Assembly: GCA_014804285.1 (NCBI GenBank)
Contig: JAAVAA010000056.1
Location: forward strand, 1-10,877
Direction: 5' to 3'
Source: Lachnospiraceae bacterium
Lineage (GTDB): Bacteria > Bacillota > Clostridia > Lachnospirales > Lachnospiraceae
Length of the DNA stretch: 10,877 nucleotides
Each line of letters starts with the position of its first letter. The first letter of the stretch is position 1. A program made the position numbers and the translations under genes. The notes under the pieces were generated by a model. That model saw only the letters and a program-made list of their open reading frames with translations. It was not told the origin of the DNA and made no database searches. This document shows, piece by piece, positions 1 to 6,377 of the stretch.

Positions 1-63
1 CATAGACACAAGATTTTTTACAGCCTCATATAAGCTAATATTTTCTTTTTCGTAATAATTCAT
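1..63 (-). CDS. Partial gene of unknown function, 5' end only (runs off the left edge)
   Basis: On the minus strand an ATG at 63-61 opens a frame with no stop to the window edge. It gives 21 residues beginning MNYYEKENISLYEAV. A GGAG ribosome binding site sits five bases upstream of this ATG (plus-strand positions 69-72), which makes it a credible true start. A TATAAT-like -10 on the minus strand lies at 92-97, but no convincing -35 is seen. The gene is transcribed divergently from the DUF3990 module. Too little is visible to name a family. Confidence 0.55.
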   Translation of the reverse strand, partial: MNYYEKENISLYEAVKNLVSM

Positions 64-184
64 TTCTTCTCCGAAAGTTTAAAACAGCAAAATTATATAT
101 TATGGAAAATAAAAGATTATTAATATAATTCTTTAGACTCAAATCCAATGGATCGCCTCTGAGCATTTATTCTAAAATCGAATC

Positions 185-201
185 GATAATATTTAATTAT
201 C
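185..201. repeat. Small AT-rich inverted repeat in the divergent intergenic region
   Basis: GATAAT (185-190) and ATTATC (196-201) are exact inverted copies around a five-base spacer. The repeat lies between the divergent genes and about 45 bases upstream of the candidate -35 at 246. It could be an operator, but in such AT-rich DNA a six-base arm can occur by chance. The rest of 64-245 shows no gene. Confidence 0.25.
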
Positions 202-245
202 AATTAAAAACACCATAATGAGCTTAAAAAGAGTCCCTCAACTTA

Positions 246-275
246 TTGAAATATATTTCACACTCCGTGTATAAT
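246..275 (+). promoter_or_regulatory. Candidate sigma-A promoter for the DUF3990 module
   Basis: TTGAAA at 246-251 and a perfect TATAAT at 270-275 are separated by 18 bases. The -10 lies 43 bases upstream of the DUF3990 start, and an AAGGA ribosome binding site at 309-313 precedes the ATG at 319. The match is good (4 of 6 and 6 of 6), so this is the likely promoter for the three small genes up to 1265. Confidence 0.6.
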
Positions 276-318
276 AAAAAACAAACACAGGCGCTGGAAA
301 GTTACAGAAAGGAATCAT

Positions 319-827
319 ATGCTCTTATATCATGGAAGTAATGTAGTTGTTTCTGAACCAAAGCTGATTCGACAGAATCGCTTTCTGGATTTTGGCTTTG
401 GATTTTACACAACAACAAATCAAAAACAAGCGATGGTCTTTGCTGATAAGGTATACAAACGCCGAAAGGAAGGCGGTAGAATTGTCAATCTTTATGAAAT
501 TGATGAGAAGAAGGCATTTGAGGAATGTTCCGTTTTGCGTTTTGATACTCTTGATGAGGCGTGGCTTGACTTTGTATCAAGAAACAGATTAGGAAATTAT
601 CAGGGGGATTCATATGATTTTGTATATGGTCCGGTTGCGAATGATGATGTTTATACAACACTCACCCTCTGTTTTCCGGTGCATTAACGAAAGAACAGAC
701 GTTGGAGACCTTACGCATTAAAAACCTTTATGACCAATTAGTACTGAAATCAGAACGATCATTAAGCTGCCTGAAATTTATTGGCATTATGCCGGAGGAA
801 GAATTTTATGGAACCTCAAAAGTTTGA
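319..827 (+). pseudogene. DUF3990 family protein (predicted ADP-ribosyltransferase-like toxin), frameshifted
   Basis: The frame from ATG 319 encodes 122 residues and stops at 687. It has the hallmarks I recall for DUF3990: YHGSN at residues 4-8, DFGFGFYTTTNQKQA at 24-38, VNLYE at 56-60 and a YDFVYGPVANDD segment at 99-110. I recall the family being grouped with ADP-ribosyltransferase folds, with the first His and the FYTT Tyr as NAD-site candidates; no activity follows from this sequence alone. Family members do not end here. A second frame starting at 672 continues with FSGALTKEQTLETLR and KSERSLSCLKFIGIMPE and stops at 825-827, which is the expected C-terminus. Restoring one base in the T-run at 672-675 would join both parts into about 169 residues. 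The gene therefore appears broken by a one-base deletion, or is a sequencing error, or uses a -1 shift on TTTT. Its original 3' end overlaps the next gene by 20 bases. Confidence 0.82.
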
Positions 828-1047
828 AGCGATGTTGATTCTTATCATTCCACAAGTAATAGAGCTGATTGCAGAGCGGCTTTCCATGGATGAACTAACC
901 GCGTCAAAAGAATTTTATAATTCCGAAGTATATTCGCTTTTGGAAGAGGAAGATACAAAGTTGTGGCATTTGAGCGCATTGACATTATTCACTATGTTTC
1001 AGGAAGAAAAGGAAACAGGCATCATATCTTTCCCCGAGGAGGCATGA
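808..1047 (+). CDS. Small conserved helical protein, middle gene of the DUF3990/DUF3791 module
   Basis: I do not recognise a named family. The best start is ATG 808, nine bases after GGAGG (794-798). An in-frame TTG at 781 would add nine residues but lacks this spacing. The product is 79 residues, apparently mostly helical: a hydrophobic helix (residues 9-22, MLILIIPQVIELIA), then a polar stretch containing ELTASKEFYNSEVYSLLEEE, then TKLWHLSALTLF, ending GIISFPEEA. It has no signal peptide and no clear membrane segment, so it is probably cytosolic. It overlaps the ancestral 3' end of the DUF3990 gene by 20 bases and the ATG at 1044 downstream by an ATGA. Such tight coupling suggests joint translation with its neighbours. 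An antitoxin or accessory role is an inference from position only. Confidence 0.75.
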   Translation: MEPQKFEAMLILIIPQVIELIAERLSMDELTASKEFYNSEVYSLLEEEDTKLWHLSALTLFTMFQEEKETGIISFPEEA

Positions 1048-1049
1048 CT

Positions 1050-1265
1050 ATGAGCAGAGAAGGAAAGTTTCTAATCTATTGCATTGAAATATACAAGTCT
1101 GCGAAGAGACTTAATGGCAGAGAAGTCTCTTCATTGTTTAACAGATACATGGTATGGGATTATGTGTATTCCTGTTTTGAATCCCTGCACACCACAGGTG
1201 CGAATTACATTATAGAAGACATTGATTCTTACATTGACGAGCAAAGATTAGTGATGAACGGATGA
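1050..1265 (+). CDS. DUF3791 domain protein
   Basis: The product is 71 residues. It starts MSREGKFLIYCIEIY and continues with KRLNGREVSSLFNRY, a WDYVYSCFESLHTTG segment and IIEDIDSYIDEQ. This fits my memory of DUF3791, a small uncharacterised family found in Clostridia, often next to DUF3990 genes. ATG 1050 is preferred because GAGGAGG (1036-1042) ends seven bases before it. ATG 1044, which overlaps the previous stop, is in the same frame but only one base from that site. The sequence looks all-helical and cytosolic. The association with an ADP-ribosyltransferase-like gene suggests an antitoxin or immunity role, but I know of no direct proof, and the partner toxin here is frameshifted. Confidence 0.8.
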   Translation: MSREGKFLIYCIEIYKSAKRLNGREVSSLFNRYMVWDYVYSCFESLHTTGANYIIEDIDSYIDEQRLVMNG

Positions 1266-1275
1266 TGCAATCATC

Positions 1276-1304
1276 TGGACATCACTTTCTTTTTTCAGTA
1301 TAAT
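1276..1304 (+). promoter_or_regulatory. Strong sigma-A promoter for the ABC importer operon
   Basis: TGGACA (1276-1281) and a perfect TATAAT (1299-1304) are separated by exactly 17 bases, a near-ideal vegetative promoter. It lies just after the DUF3791 stop and 34 to 46 bases before the candidate ATPase starts, giving a short leader. Immediately upstream is a small inverted repeat, GATGAT (1261-1266) and ATCATC (1270-1275), which overlaps the stop codon and abuts the -35, so it could be an operator. Confidence 0.7.
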
Positions 1305-1337
1305 GTAGAAATACAATATGGCAGGTTATGGAAAGGT

Positions 1338-2465
1338 ATGGTTATAAGCATGGAAGTTGTATTACGGAATCTGACAAAAAGGTTTCCCAGCCGTGACAGA
1401 AAGAATCACGAAGACGTGATCGCTGTCAATGACTTTAATTTTGAAATTCAGGACGGCAAGCTGATCGGGCTTCTCGGACCTTCCGGCTGTGGGAAAAGCA
1501 CCACGCTCAATTTGATCAGCGGATTGCAAAAGCCCACCAGCGGCAGAATATTTTTTGGAGAGGATGATGTGACGGAGCTTCCGCCGGAAAACCGGGGGAT
1601 CGGGCTGGTCTTCCAAAACTATGCGCTTTACCCACACCTGACTGTGAAACAGAATATTTTGTTTCCGCTTGAGAATCTTAAGGGAAAGGACAAGCTGACC
1701 AAGGCGGAAATGCTTAATAAGGCAATGGAAGCGGCAAAGCTGGTTCAGATAGATGAGCTGATGGATCGCAAACCCAAGGAGCTGTCCGGCGGGCAGCAGC
1801 AGCGTGTGGCGATTGCCCGGGCGCTAGTGAAAATGCCGAAGGTTCTTCTGCTTGACGAGCCGCTTTCCAATTTGGATGCCCGCCTGCGGCTACAGACCAG
1901 AGAAGAGATCCGGAGGATTCAGAGGGAAACGAAGATCACAACGATTTTTGTCACTCACGATCAGGAAGAGGCTATGAGCATTTCGGATATGATCGTAGTG
2001 ATGAAGGAGGGAATTGTACAGCAGATCGGCAAGCCCCAGGAGGTTTACGACAGCCCTGCCAATTTATTTGTTGCAAAGTTTCTTGGGACACCGCCTGTCA
2101 ATGTTTTTGAGGGACAGGTGAAGGGCGGCAGACTTTTGATAGGGGAAGAAGATGTTATGGAAGTGAAAGAAGTACTCGATCAGGAGGTGTATGTGGGAAT
2201 ACGGCCGGAGGGCTTTCGTTTGCAGGAAGACGGAGAGTTTAGCTGTAAATTAAGCCGTGTGGAGGTCATGGGACGGGATATCAGCATGGTTTCCGAAAAT
2301 AAGGCATCCTTAAATTCAACGCTCCGCGCCATCATTGGAACGGAAAATGAAATTAATATGGATCAGTATAAGGAGAATACTTTAGTTCGGTTTCATCTTT
2401 TGCCCCATAAGGTATTCCTTTTCCATAAAGAAACAGAAGAAAGAATTTATTTCGGGGAGCGCTGA
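1338..2465 (+). CDS. Sugar ABC importer ATP-binding protein (CUT1, MsmK/UgpC/MalK-like)
   Basis: This is the cytoplasmic ATPase that powers carbohydrate import with two membrane permeases. Counting from ATG 1338, the nucleotide-binding domain has Walker A GPSGCGKST (residues 47-55), Q-loop Gln93, signature LSGGQQQ (149-155), Walker B VLLLDEP (169-175), a D-loop NLDAR and switch His207. A C-terminal TOBE/MalK-type regulatory region follows from about residue 240, with PPVNVF and VGIRPEGF. At 375 residues it has the usual family length. The start is uncertain: ATG 1350 gives the more typical MEVVLRNLTKRF N-terminus, but the only purine-rich site (GAAAGG, 1331-1336) is 13 bases from 1350 and one base from 1338. 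Its natural partners, the two permeases and receptor, lie almost 4 kb downstream beyond a polysaccharide block, although such genes are normally adjacent. It is probably transcribed from the promoter at 1276-1304. Confidence 0.93.
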   Translation: MVISMEVVLRNLTKRFPSRDRKNHEDVIAVNDFNFEIQDGKLIGLLGPSGCGKSTTLNLISGLQKPTSGRIFFGEDDVTELPPENRGIGLVFQNYALYPHLTVKQNILFPLENLKGKDKLTKAEMLNKAMEAAKLVQIDELMDRKPKELSGGQQQRVAIARALVKMPKVLLLDEPLSNLDARLRLQTREEIRRIQRETKITTIFVTHDQEEAMSISDMIVVMKEGIVQQIGKPQEVYDSPANLFVAKFLGTPPVNVFEGQVKGGRLLIGEEDVMEVKEVLDQEVYVGIRPEGFRLQEDGEFSCKLSRVEVMGRDISMVSENKASLNSTLRAIIGTENEINMDQYKENTLVRFHLLPHKVFLFHKETEERIYFGER

Positions 2466-2474
2466 TTATGAACA

Positions 2475-2735
2475 ATGAAATTGGAAAAGGTGTTTGCCGC
2501 AAAATCACGGATAGCAGAAAAAGAACTGATGATTACAGATCCTAAAATGACACGTTTTCTGATGAGTTTGGAAGAGGCAGTAGAATTGGTTATATATGCA
2601 TTCCTAAATGCGAACACAGGTGACATTATGGTACAAAAGGTATCGGTCTGCACTATTGAGATTTTGGCACAGGCGATAAGTGAGATCTTTGATGTTGAAC
2701 CTTATGTAGAAAAATTAAAAAATGGAGGCAGATGA
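2475..2735 (+). pseudogene. fnlA: fnlA/capE remnant (UDP-GlcNAc 4,6-dehydratase/5-epimerase fragment)
   Basis: The open frame gives 86 residues. Residues 11-72 read as the C-terminal third of the FnlA/CapE/WbjB family: IAEKELMITDPKMTRFLMSL, then EEAVELVIYAF, NTGDIMVQKV and TIEILAQAISEIF. Whole family members are about 340 residues, with an N-terminal NAD-binding Rossmann domain and catalytic YxxxK; both are absent here. The GTRHGEKLYE-type segment expected after the EIF motif is also absent. Instead the frame jumps to PYVEKLKNGGR, which resembles the family's extreme C-terminal tail, so there may be an internal deletion too. The ATG at 2475 has no good ribosome binding site (GGAG is 15 bases away). 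This is best read as a non-functional relic of the first gene of an fnlABC cassette. It ends inside the start region of fnlB, as an intact fnlA would. Confidence 0.75.
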
Positions 2736-2739
2736 GTTG
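2724..2739 (+). promoter_or_regulatory. Ribosome binding site that fixes a TTG start for fnlB
   Basis: GGAGG at 2724-2728 is followed after eight bases by TTG 2737-2739, which begins MKILVTGSNGF, the typical N-terminus of this family. The alternative ATG 2722 overlaps the site itself and so cannot use it. Confidence 0.7.
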
Positions 2740-3846
2740 AAAATTTTAGTTACCGGATCAAATGGCTTTATTGCCAAAAATCTGATTGTGGAATTGCGAA
2801 GCAGGGGATATGAGGATTTGATGCTTTGCAATCGGGATACATCTATGGAAGAATTAGAGAGGTATATTGAGAAATGCGATGTATTAGTACATCTTGCGGG
2901 GGTAAATCGGCCGCTTAGAGAAGAAGAATATTATATAGAAAATGTCGTGTTTACGGAAAAGCTCATAAAATTACTGGAGAACAATCATAAAAAGATATGT
3001 ATGCTTTTTTCGTCAACTATTCATACGGGACGGCATAAATGTTATGAGGAGAGTAAGCAGCAGGGAGAAAAAATATTGCAAGAATATGCAAGAGAGTCAG
3101 GTTCGTCTCTGTTTATTTTTCGCTTGCCGAATGTATTTGGGAAGTGGTGCAGACCTAATTACAATAGTGTTGTAGCAACCTTTTGCTATAATGTTTCGCA
3201 CGGCTTGGATATCAAAGTGAACGACCCGGATGCACGGATGAATTTAGTTTATATAGATGATGTTGTAAATGAATTTATTTCCTGCGTCGATAGGGGAAGC
3301 GAAGCTGCGAGTGAATATGTGGAGATTTCTCAATCTTATCAAACAACTGTCGGGGAAGTGGCACAGGCAATTATGTCTTTTAAGCAAGGGCGGGAGCAGC
3401 TTGAAATGCCATATGTTGGAAATCCACTGTTAAAAAGGTTGTATAGCACATATTTGAGTTACATGGAGCCTGAGGCTTACCGTTATGAGCTTAAAATGAA
3501 TATAGATGCCCGTGGTTCATTTACAGAATTCCTGCGCTCACAGAATTTTGGGCAGGTGTCGGTTAATGTTGCAAAACCCGGAGTTGTAAAAGGAAACCAT
3601 TGGCATCATACGAAAGTTGAAAAATTTCTGGTAGTGAAAGGCAAGGCCTCCATTAAATTTCGCCATATAATAACAGGCAGAGTAATTGAATATATCGTAT
3701 CAGATCAGAAGCTGGAGGTAGTGGACATCCCTGTAGGGTATACACATAATATTATGAATATTGGGACTGAGGACTTGGTTACGATTATATGGGCAAATGA
3801 GACGTTTGATAAGGACAGGCCGGACACATATTATGAGGAAGTATAG
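2737..3846 (+). CDS. fnlB: FnlB/CapF-type bifunctional reductase with C-terminal cupin (UDP-L-FucNAc pathway)
   Basis: This enzyme reduces the keto sugar made by FnlA/CapE to UDP-N-acetyl-L-pneumosamine/talosamine-type sugar, the second step toward UDP-N-acetyl-L-fucosamine. From the TTG start the protein is 369 residues, about the size I recall for CapF. The N-terminal short-chain dehydrogenase domain shows the NAD(P) motif GSNGFIA (7-13), VHLAGVNRP (51-59), SST (92-94) and catalytic YEESK (103-107). The C-terminal cupin, from about residue 250, carries GNHWHHTKVEKF (286-297), with His288, His290 and Glu295 as candidate metal ligands, and His337 in GYTHN. Both halves look intact, with no frameshift. 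The gene overlaps the end of the fnlA remnant and is followed three bases later by fnlC. Base composition is more AT-rich than the ATPase gene. Without FnlA from elsewhere its substrate would be missing. Confidence 0.88.
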   Translation: MKILVTGSNGFIAKNLIVELRSRGYEDLMLCNRDTSMEELERYIEKCDVLVHLAGVNRPLREEEYYIENVVFTEKLIKLLENNHKKICMLFSSTIHTGRHKCYEESKQQGEKILQEYARESGSSLFIFRLPNVFGKWCRPNYNSVVATFCYNVSHGLDIKVNDPDARMNLVYIDDVVNEFISCVDRGSEAASEYVEISQSYQTTVGEVAQAIMSFKQGREQLEMPYVGNPLLKRLYSTYLSYMEPEAYRYELKMNIDARGSFTEFLRSQNFGQVSVNVAKPGVVKGNHWHHTKVEKFLVVKGKASIKFRHIITGRVIEYIVSDQKLEVVDIPVGYTHNIMNIGTEDLVTIIWANETFDKDRPDTYYEEV

Positions 3847-3849
3847 TAT

Positions 3850-4989
3850 ATGAAAAAATTAAAGTTAATGACAATCATAGGAACAAGACCGGAAATTATC
3901 AGGCTTTCAGAAGTGATAAAAAAGTGTGATTTGTATTTTGAACACATTTTAGTTCATACAGGCCAAAATTATGACTATTTGTTAAATCAGATTTTTTTTG
4001 AAGAATTAGGGTTAAGAAAGCCGGATTTCTATTTAAATGTTGTTGGTAAAAATTTAGGGGAAACCATAGGGAATATTATCAGTAAGAGCTACGATTTGAT
4101 GCTTGATCAGAAACCGGATGCGATTTTGATACTGGGAGATACAAATTCTGCGCTTTCAGCAATATCAGCGAAACGATTAAAAATTCCTATTTTCCATATG
4201 GAAGCGGGGAATCGGTGCTTTGATGAAAATCTGCCGGAGGAGACAAATCGGCGTATTGTAGATCATATTTCAGACGTTAATATGTGCTATTCGGAGCATG
4301 CAAGAAGGTATTTAAATGCTGAAGGGACGGCAAAGGAGAGAACCTATGTAACCGGTTCTCCGATGGCAGAGGTTTTAAATACACATTTGGATAAAATTCT
4401 TGCAAGTAATGTTTTAGATAAACTTGGATTAAAGTCCAAAGAGTATATTTTACTATCAGCTCATAGAGAAGAGAATATCGATAATGAAGTCAATTTTTAT
4501 GAATTGATGGATGCGGTCAATTGTATGGCGGATACATATCAGGTACCGGTGATATACAGCATGCATCCCCGAAGCAGGCAGTTTATAGAGCGGCGGAGAT
4601 TTCAATTTAATCCTTTGATACGAGAGATGGAACCATTTGGATTTATCGATTATAATTTTCTCCAAATAAACGCAAAGTGTGTAGTGTCAGATAGTGGAAC
4701 GCTGCCAGAGGAGAGTACATTTTTTGCTGCAAAAGGATATCCATTTTCGGCTGTCTGCATCCGGACATCTACGGAAAGACCTGAAGCAATGGACAAAGGA
4801 AACTTTATTCTTGCAGGAATTGGGAAGGAGGGCGTATTGCAGGGGATTGATGTTGCGATACAGATGAACGAAGCATGTGCTCTGGCATCTGAAGTTCCGG
4901 ATTATAAAGAAGAAAATGTCAGTATGAAGGTCGTAAAGCTAATACAAAGTTATGTGTCAATTGTAAATCGAATGGTTTGGAGAAAGTGA
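3850..4989 (+). CDS. fnlC: FnlC/CapG-type UDP-N-acetylhexosamine 2-epimerase (UDP-L-FucNAc pathway)
   Basis: This is the C2-epimerase for the last step to UDP-N-acetyl-L-fucosamine. It belongs to the WecB-like non-hydrolysing epimerase family. The 379-residue protein shows GTRPE (11-15), HTGQNYD (36-42), GDTNS (96-100), EAGNRCFDENLPEE (118-131), a central VTGSP (167-171), AHREEN (204-209), MHPR (238-241), DSGTLPEES (281-289) and RTSTERPE (305-312). These are the usual substrate and UDP-binding motifs, all present, and the protein looks intact. A GAGGAAG site (3835-3841) lies eight bases before ATG 3850. Plain WecB-type UDP-ManNAc synthesis is possible by sequence family. The immediately preceding fnlB and the HTGQNYD variant (WecB proteins usually have TGQH) favour the FnlC assignment. 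Confidence 0.88.
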   Translation: MKKLKLMTIIGTRPEIIRLSEVIKKCDLYFEHILVHTGQNYDYLLNQIFFEELGLRKPDFYLNVVGKNLGETIGNIISKSYDLMLDQKPDAILILGDTNSALSAISAKRLKIPIFHMEAGNRCFDENLPEETNRRIVDHISDVNMCYSEHARRYLNAEGTAKERTYVTGSPMAEVLNTHLDKILASNVLDKLGLKSKEYILLSAHREENIDNEVNFYELMDAVNCMADTYQVPVIYSMHPRSRQFIERRRFQFNPLIREMEPFGFIDYNFLQINAKCVVSDSGTLPEESTFFAAKGYPFSAVCIRTSTERPEAMDKGNFILAGIGKEGVLQGIDVAIQMNEACALASEVPDYKEENVSMKVVKLIQSYVSIVNRMVWRK

Positions 4990-5012
4990 TAATAAATTTT
5001 ATAGGAAAACAT

Positions 5013-5031
5013 GGAGGGTAAGAATATTATG
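5013..5031 (+). promoter_or_regulatory. Ribosome binding site deciding the glycosyltransferase start
   Basis: GGAGGG (5013-5018) lies ten bases before ATG 5029, which begins MKVLWLCN, a typical glycosyltransferase N-terminus. The upstream ATG 5011 overlaps this site and has only a weak AGGA four bases before it. Confidence 0.6.
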
Positions 5032-6285
5032 AAAGTATTATGGCTGTGTAATTTAATACTTCCGGATTTCAGTCAAGAATTTGGATTGGGAAAATTTATA
5101 TTTGGCGGATGGATGACTGCCATGCTGCATGAACTGGAAAAAAGAGAAGGAATAGACATCGATGTGTGTTTTCCGGTTTATGAGGAAAGCCAATTGAAAG
5201 AAGGAAAGTGTAAAGGGCATGACTATTATGCGTTTTTGGGTAATAGAAATGCGGAAATTTTTAATCCTGAACTGGTTGAAACATTTGAACAGATCTTAAA
5301 AAAGGCAGAGCCGGACATTGTTCACATATGGGGTACAGAATATCCGCATTCAATGGCTATGGTGCTGGCGTGTAAAAATAGCGGTTTGTTGGATAGGTGT
5401 GTTATAGATATTCAGGGGTTGGTATCAGTTTATTCAAAACATTTTCTGCATGGAATACCAGAGGAGTGTAGAACTTTTAAATATGGAAGATTCACAAGTA
5501 TGGAAGAAGATATGGCCTCATTTGAAAAACGCGGAAAATATGAAATTGAAAGTATAAAAATGGTGCGGCATGTAATGGGACGGTCGGATTGGGACAGAGC
5601 ATGCGCTGAGGCAATAAATGCTGATATCCAGTATCATATGTGTGATAGAATTTTAAGGAGCTGTTTTTATGAATATGCGGGCAAGTGGAAATATAATGAA
5701 TGTGAAAAGCACAGTATCTTTGTAAGTCAGGCATCGTATCCTGTTAAAGGATTTCACTATATATTACAAGCTTTGCCTGTCATTATCAAAAAATACCCGG
5801 ATGTGCATGTATATGTAACAGGGCCGAATATTTTTGTTGGAGAAAAAAGTCCTTATGCGGTTTATCTTGAAGCGCTTATGGAAGAGTTAGATATACAGTC
5901 TCATATATCATTTTTGGGCATGCTGAATGAAAGAGTGATGATCCAGAAATACCTAAAGTCAAATGTATATGTTTCGGCATCTCTAATTGAAAATACATCA
6001 AATTCAGTGGGCGAAGCAATGATATTAGGTGTTCCCTGCGTGGCATCTTATGTAGGGGGGGTTTATAGTAAGATGTCTTTTGGTGTGGAGGGACTTTTAT
6101 ATCCGTATGATGAACCAGCTTTGTTGGCATATTATATTTGTAAAGTGTTTGAAAATAAAGATGATTTATGCTCAAAGCTTTCTGGTAGTTCAGTTAAAAA
6201 TATGATGAAGATTGCCGATCCAGAACGTAATGCTGATATTATGTTTCAGGTATATAAAGAGATAGATACTCAAAATGTCAAATAG
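5029..6285 (+). CDS. Family 4 glycosyltransferase (possible L-FucNAc transferase)
   Basis: This is a GT-B fold, retaining-type glycosyltransferase predicted to act at the inner membrane face in surface polysaccharide assembly. From ATG 5029 it has 418 residues. The N-terminal half starts MKVLWLCNLILPDFS, has a GKFIFGGWM glycine-rich loop (21-29) and DIVHIWGTEYPHS (96-108). The C-terminal half has VSQASYPVKGFHYILQALP (232-250), a TGPNIF segment (264-269), HISFLGML (292-299) and the GT4 EX7E motif, Glu321 and Glu329, in ENTSNSVGEAMILGVPCVAS. It is complete and sits 39 bases after fnlC (21 bases if ATG 5011 is used). In E. coli O-antigen clusters an fnlABC set is followed by a GT4 FucNAc transferase (WbuB), so UDP-FucNAc is a plausible donor. 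That is inference from context, as donor and acceptor cannot be read from the sequence. The GC is low compared with the following permease. Confidence 0.85.
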   Translation: MKVLWLCNLILPDFSQEFGLGKFIFGGWMTAMLHELEKREGIDIDVCFPVYEESQLKEGKCKGHDYYAFLGNRNAEIFNPELVETFEQILKKAEPDIVHIWGTEYPHSMAMVLACKNSGLLDRCVIDIQGLVSVYSKHFLHGIPEECRTFKYGRFTSMEEDMASFEKRGKYEIESIKMVRHVMGRSDWDRACAEAINADIQYHMCDRILRSCFYEYAGKWKYNECEKHSIFVSQASYPVKGFHYILQALPVIIKKYPDVHVYVTGPNIFVGEKSPYAVYLEALMEELDIQSHISFLGMLNERVMIQKYLKSNVYVSASLIENTSNSVGEAMILGVPCVASYVGGVYSKMSFGVEGLLYPYDEPALLAYYICKVFENKDDLCSKLSGSSVKNMMKIADPERNADIMFQVYKEIDTQNVK

Positions 6286-6320
6286 TTAGGGTATTGTATC
6301 GTTGGTGTTATCCGATATCC

Positions 6321-6348
6321 TTGTTCAACAGAGTTTTGGCTCTATATT
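6321..6348 (+). promoter_or_regulatory. Weak candidate promoter before the permease genes
   Basis: TTGTTC (6321-6326) and TATATT (6343-6348) are spaced by 16 bases in the 92-base gap after the glycosyltransferase. The -35 match is poor (3 of 6) and the -10 is good (5 of 6). A promoter here would let the permease and receptor genes be expressed apart from the upstream block. The rest of the gap shows no gene. Confidence 0.25.
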
Positions 6349-6377
6349 GTTTTTGGTTGCGGCAGGAGGTTCGTGTA

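Noticed and set aside
64..245. Possible small RNA, CRISPR repeat or attachment site in the AT-rich divergent intergenic region
   Set aside because: There are no direct repeats, no strong GC hairpin with a T-run, and no tRNA-like end. Only a short AT-rich palindrome is visible.
392..592. Plus-strand 66-codon frame within the DUF3990 gene
   Set aside because: It is out of frame with a recognisable family sequence and has no ribosome binding site or family features.
1261..1296. Possible terminator after DUF3791 (GATGAT/ATCATC hairpin and the T-rich stretch near 1286-1295)
   Set aside because: The stem is only six weak pairs with a three-base loop, and the T-rich stretch starts about eleven bases later inside the promoter spacer. 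It is more likely an operator or chance.
6294..6377. N-terminal extension of permease 1 (28 residues from TTG 6294)
   Set aside because: It has no ribosome binding site, and the residues do not look like a permease N-terminus. ATG 6378 has AGGAGG at the right distance.
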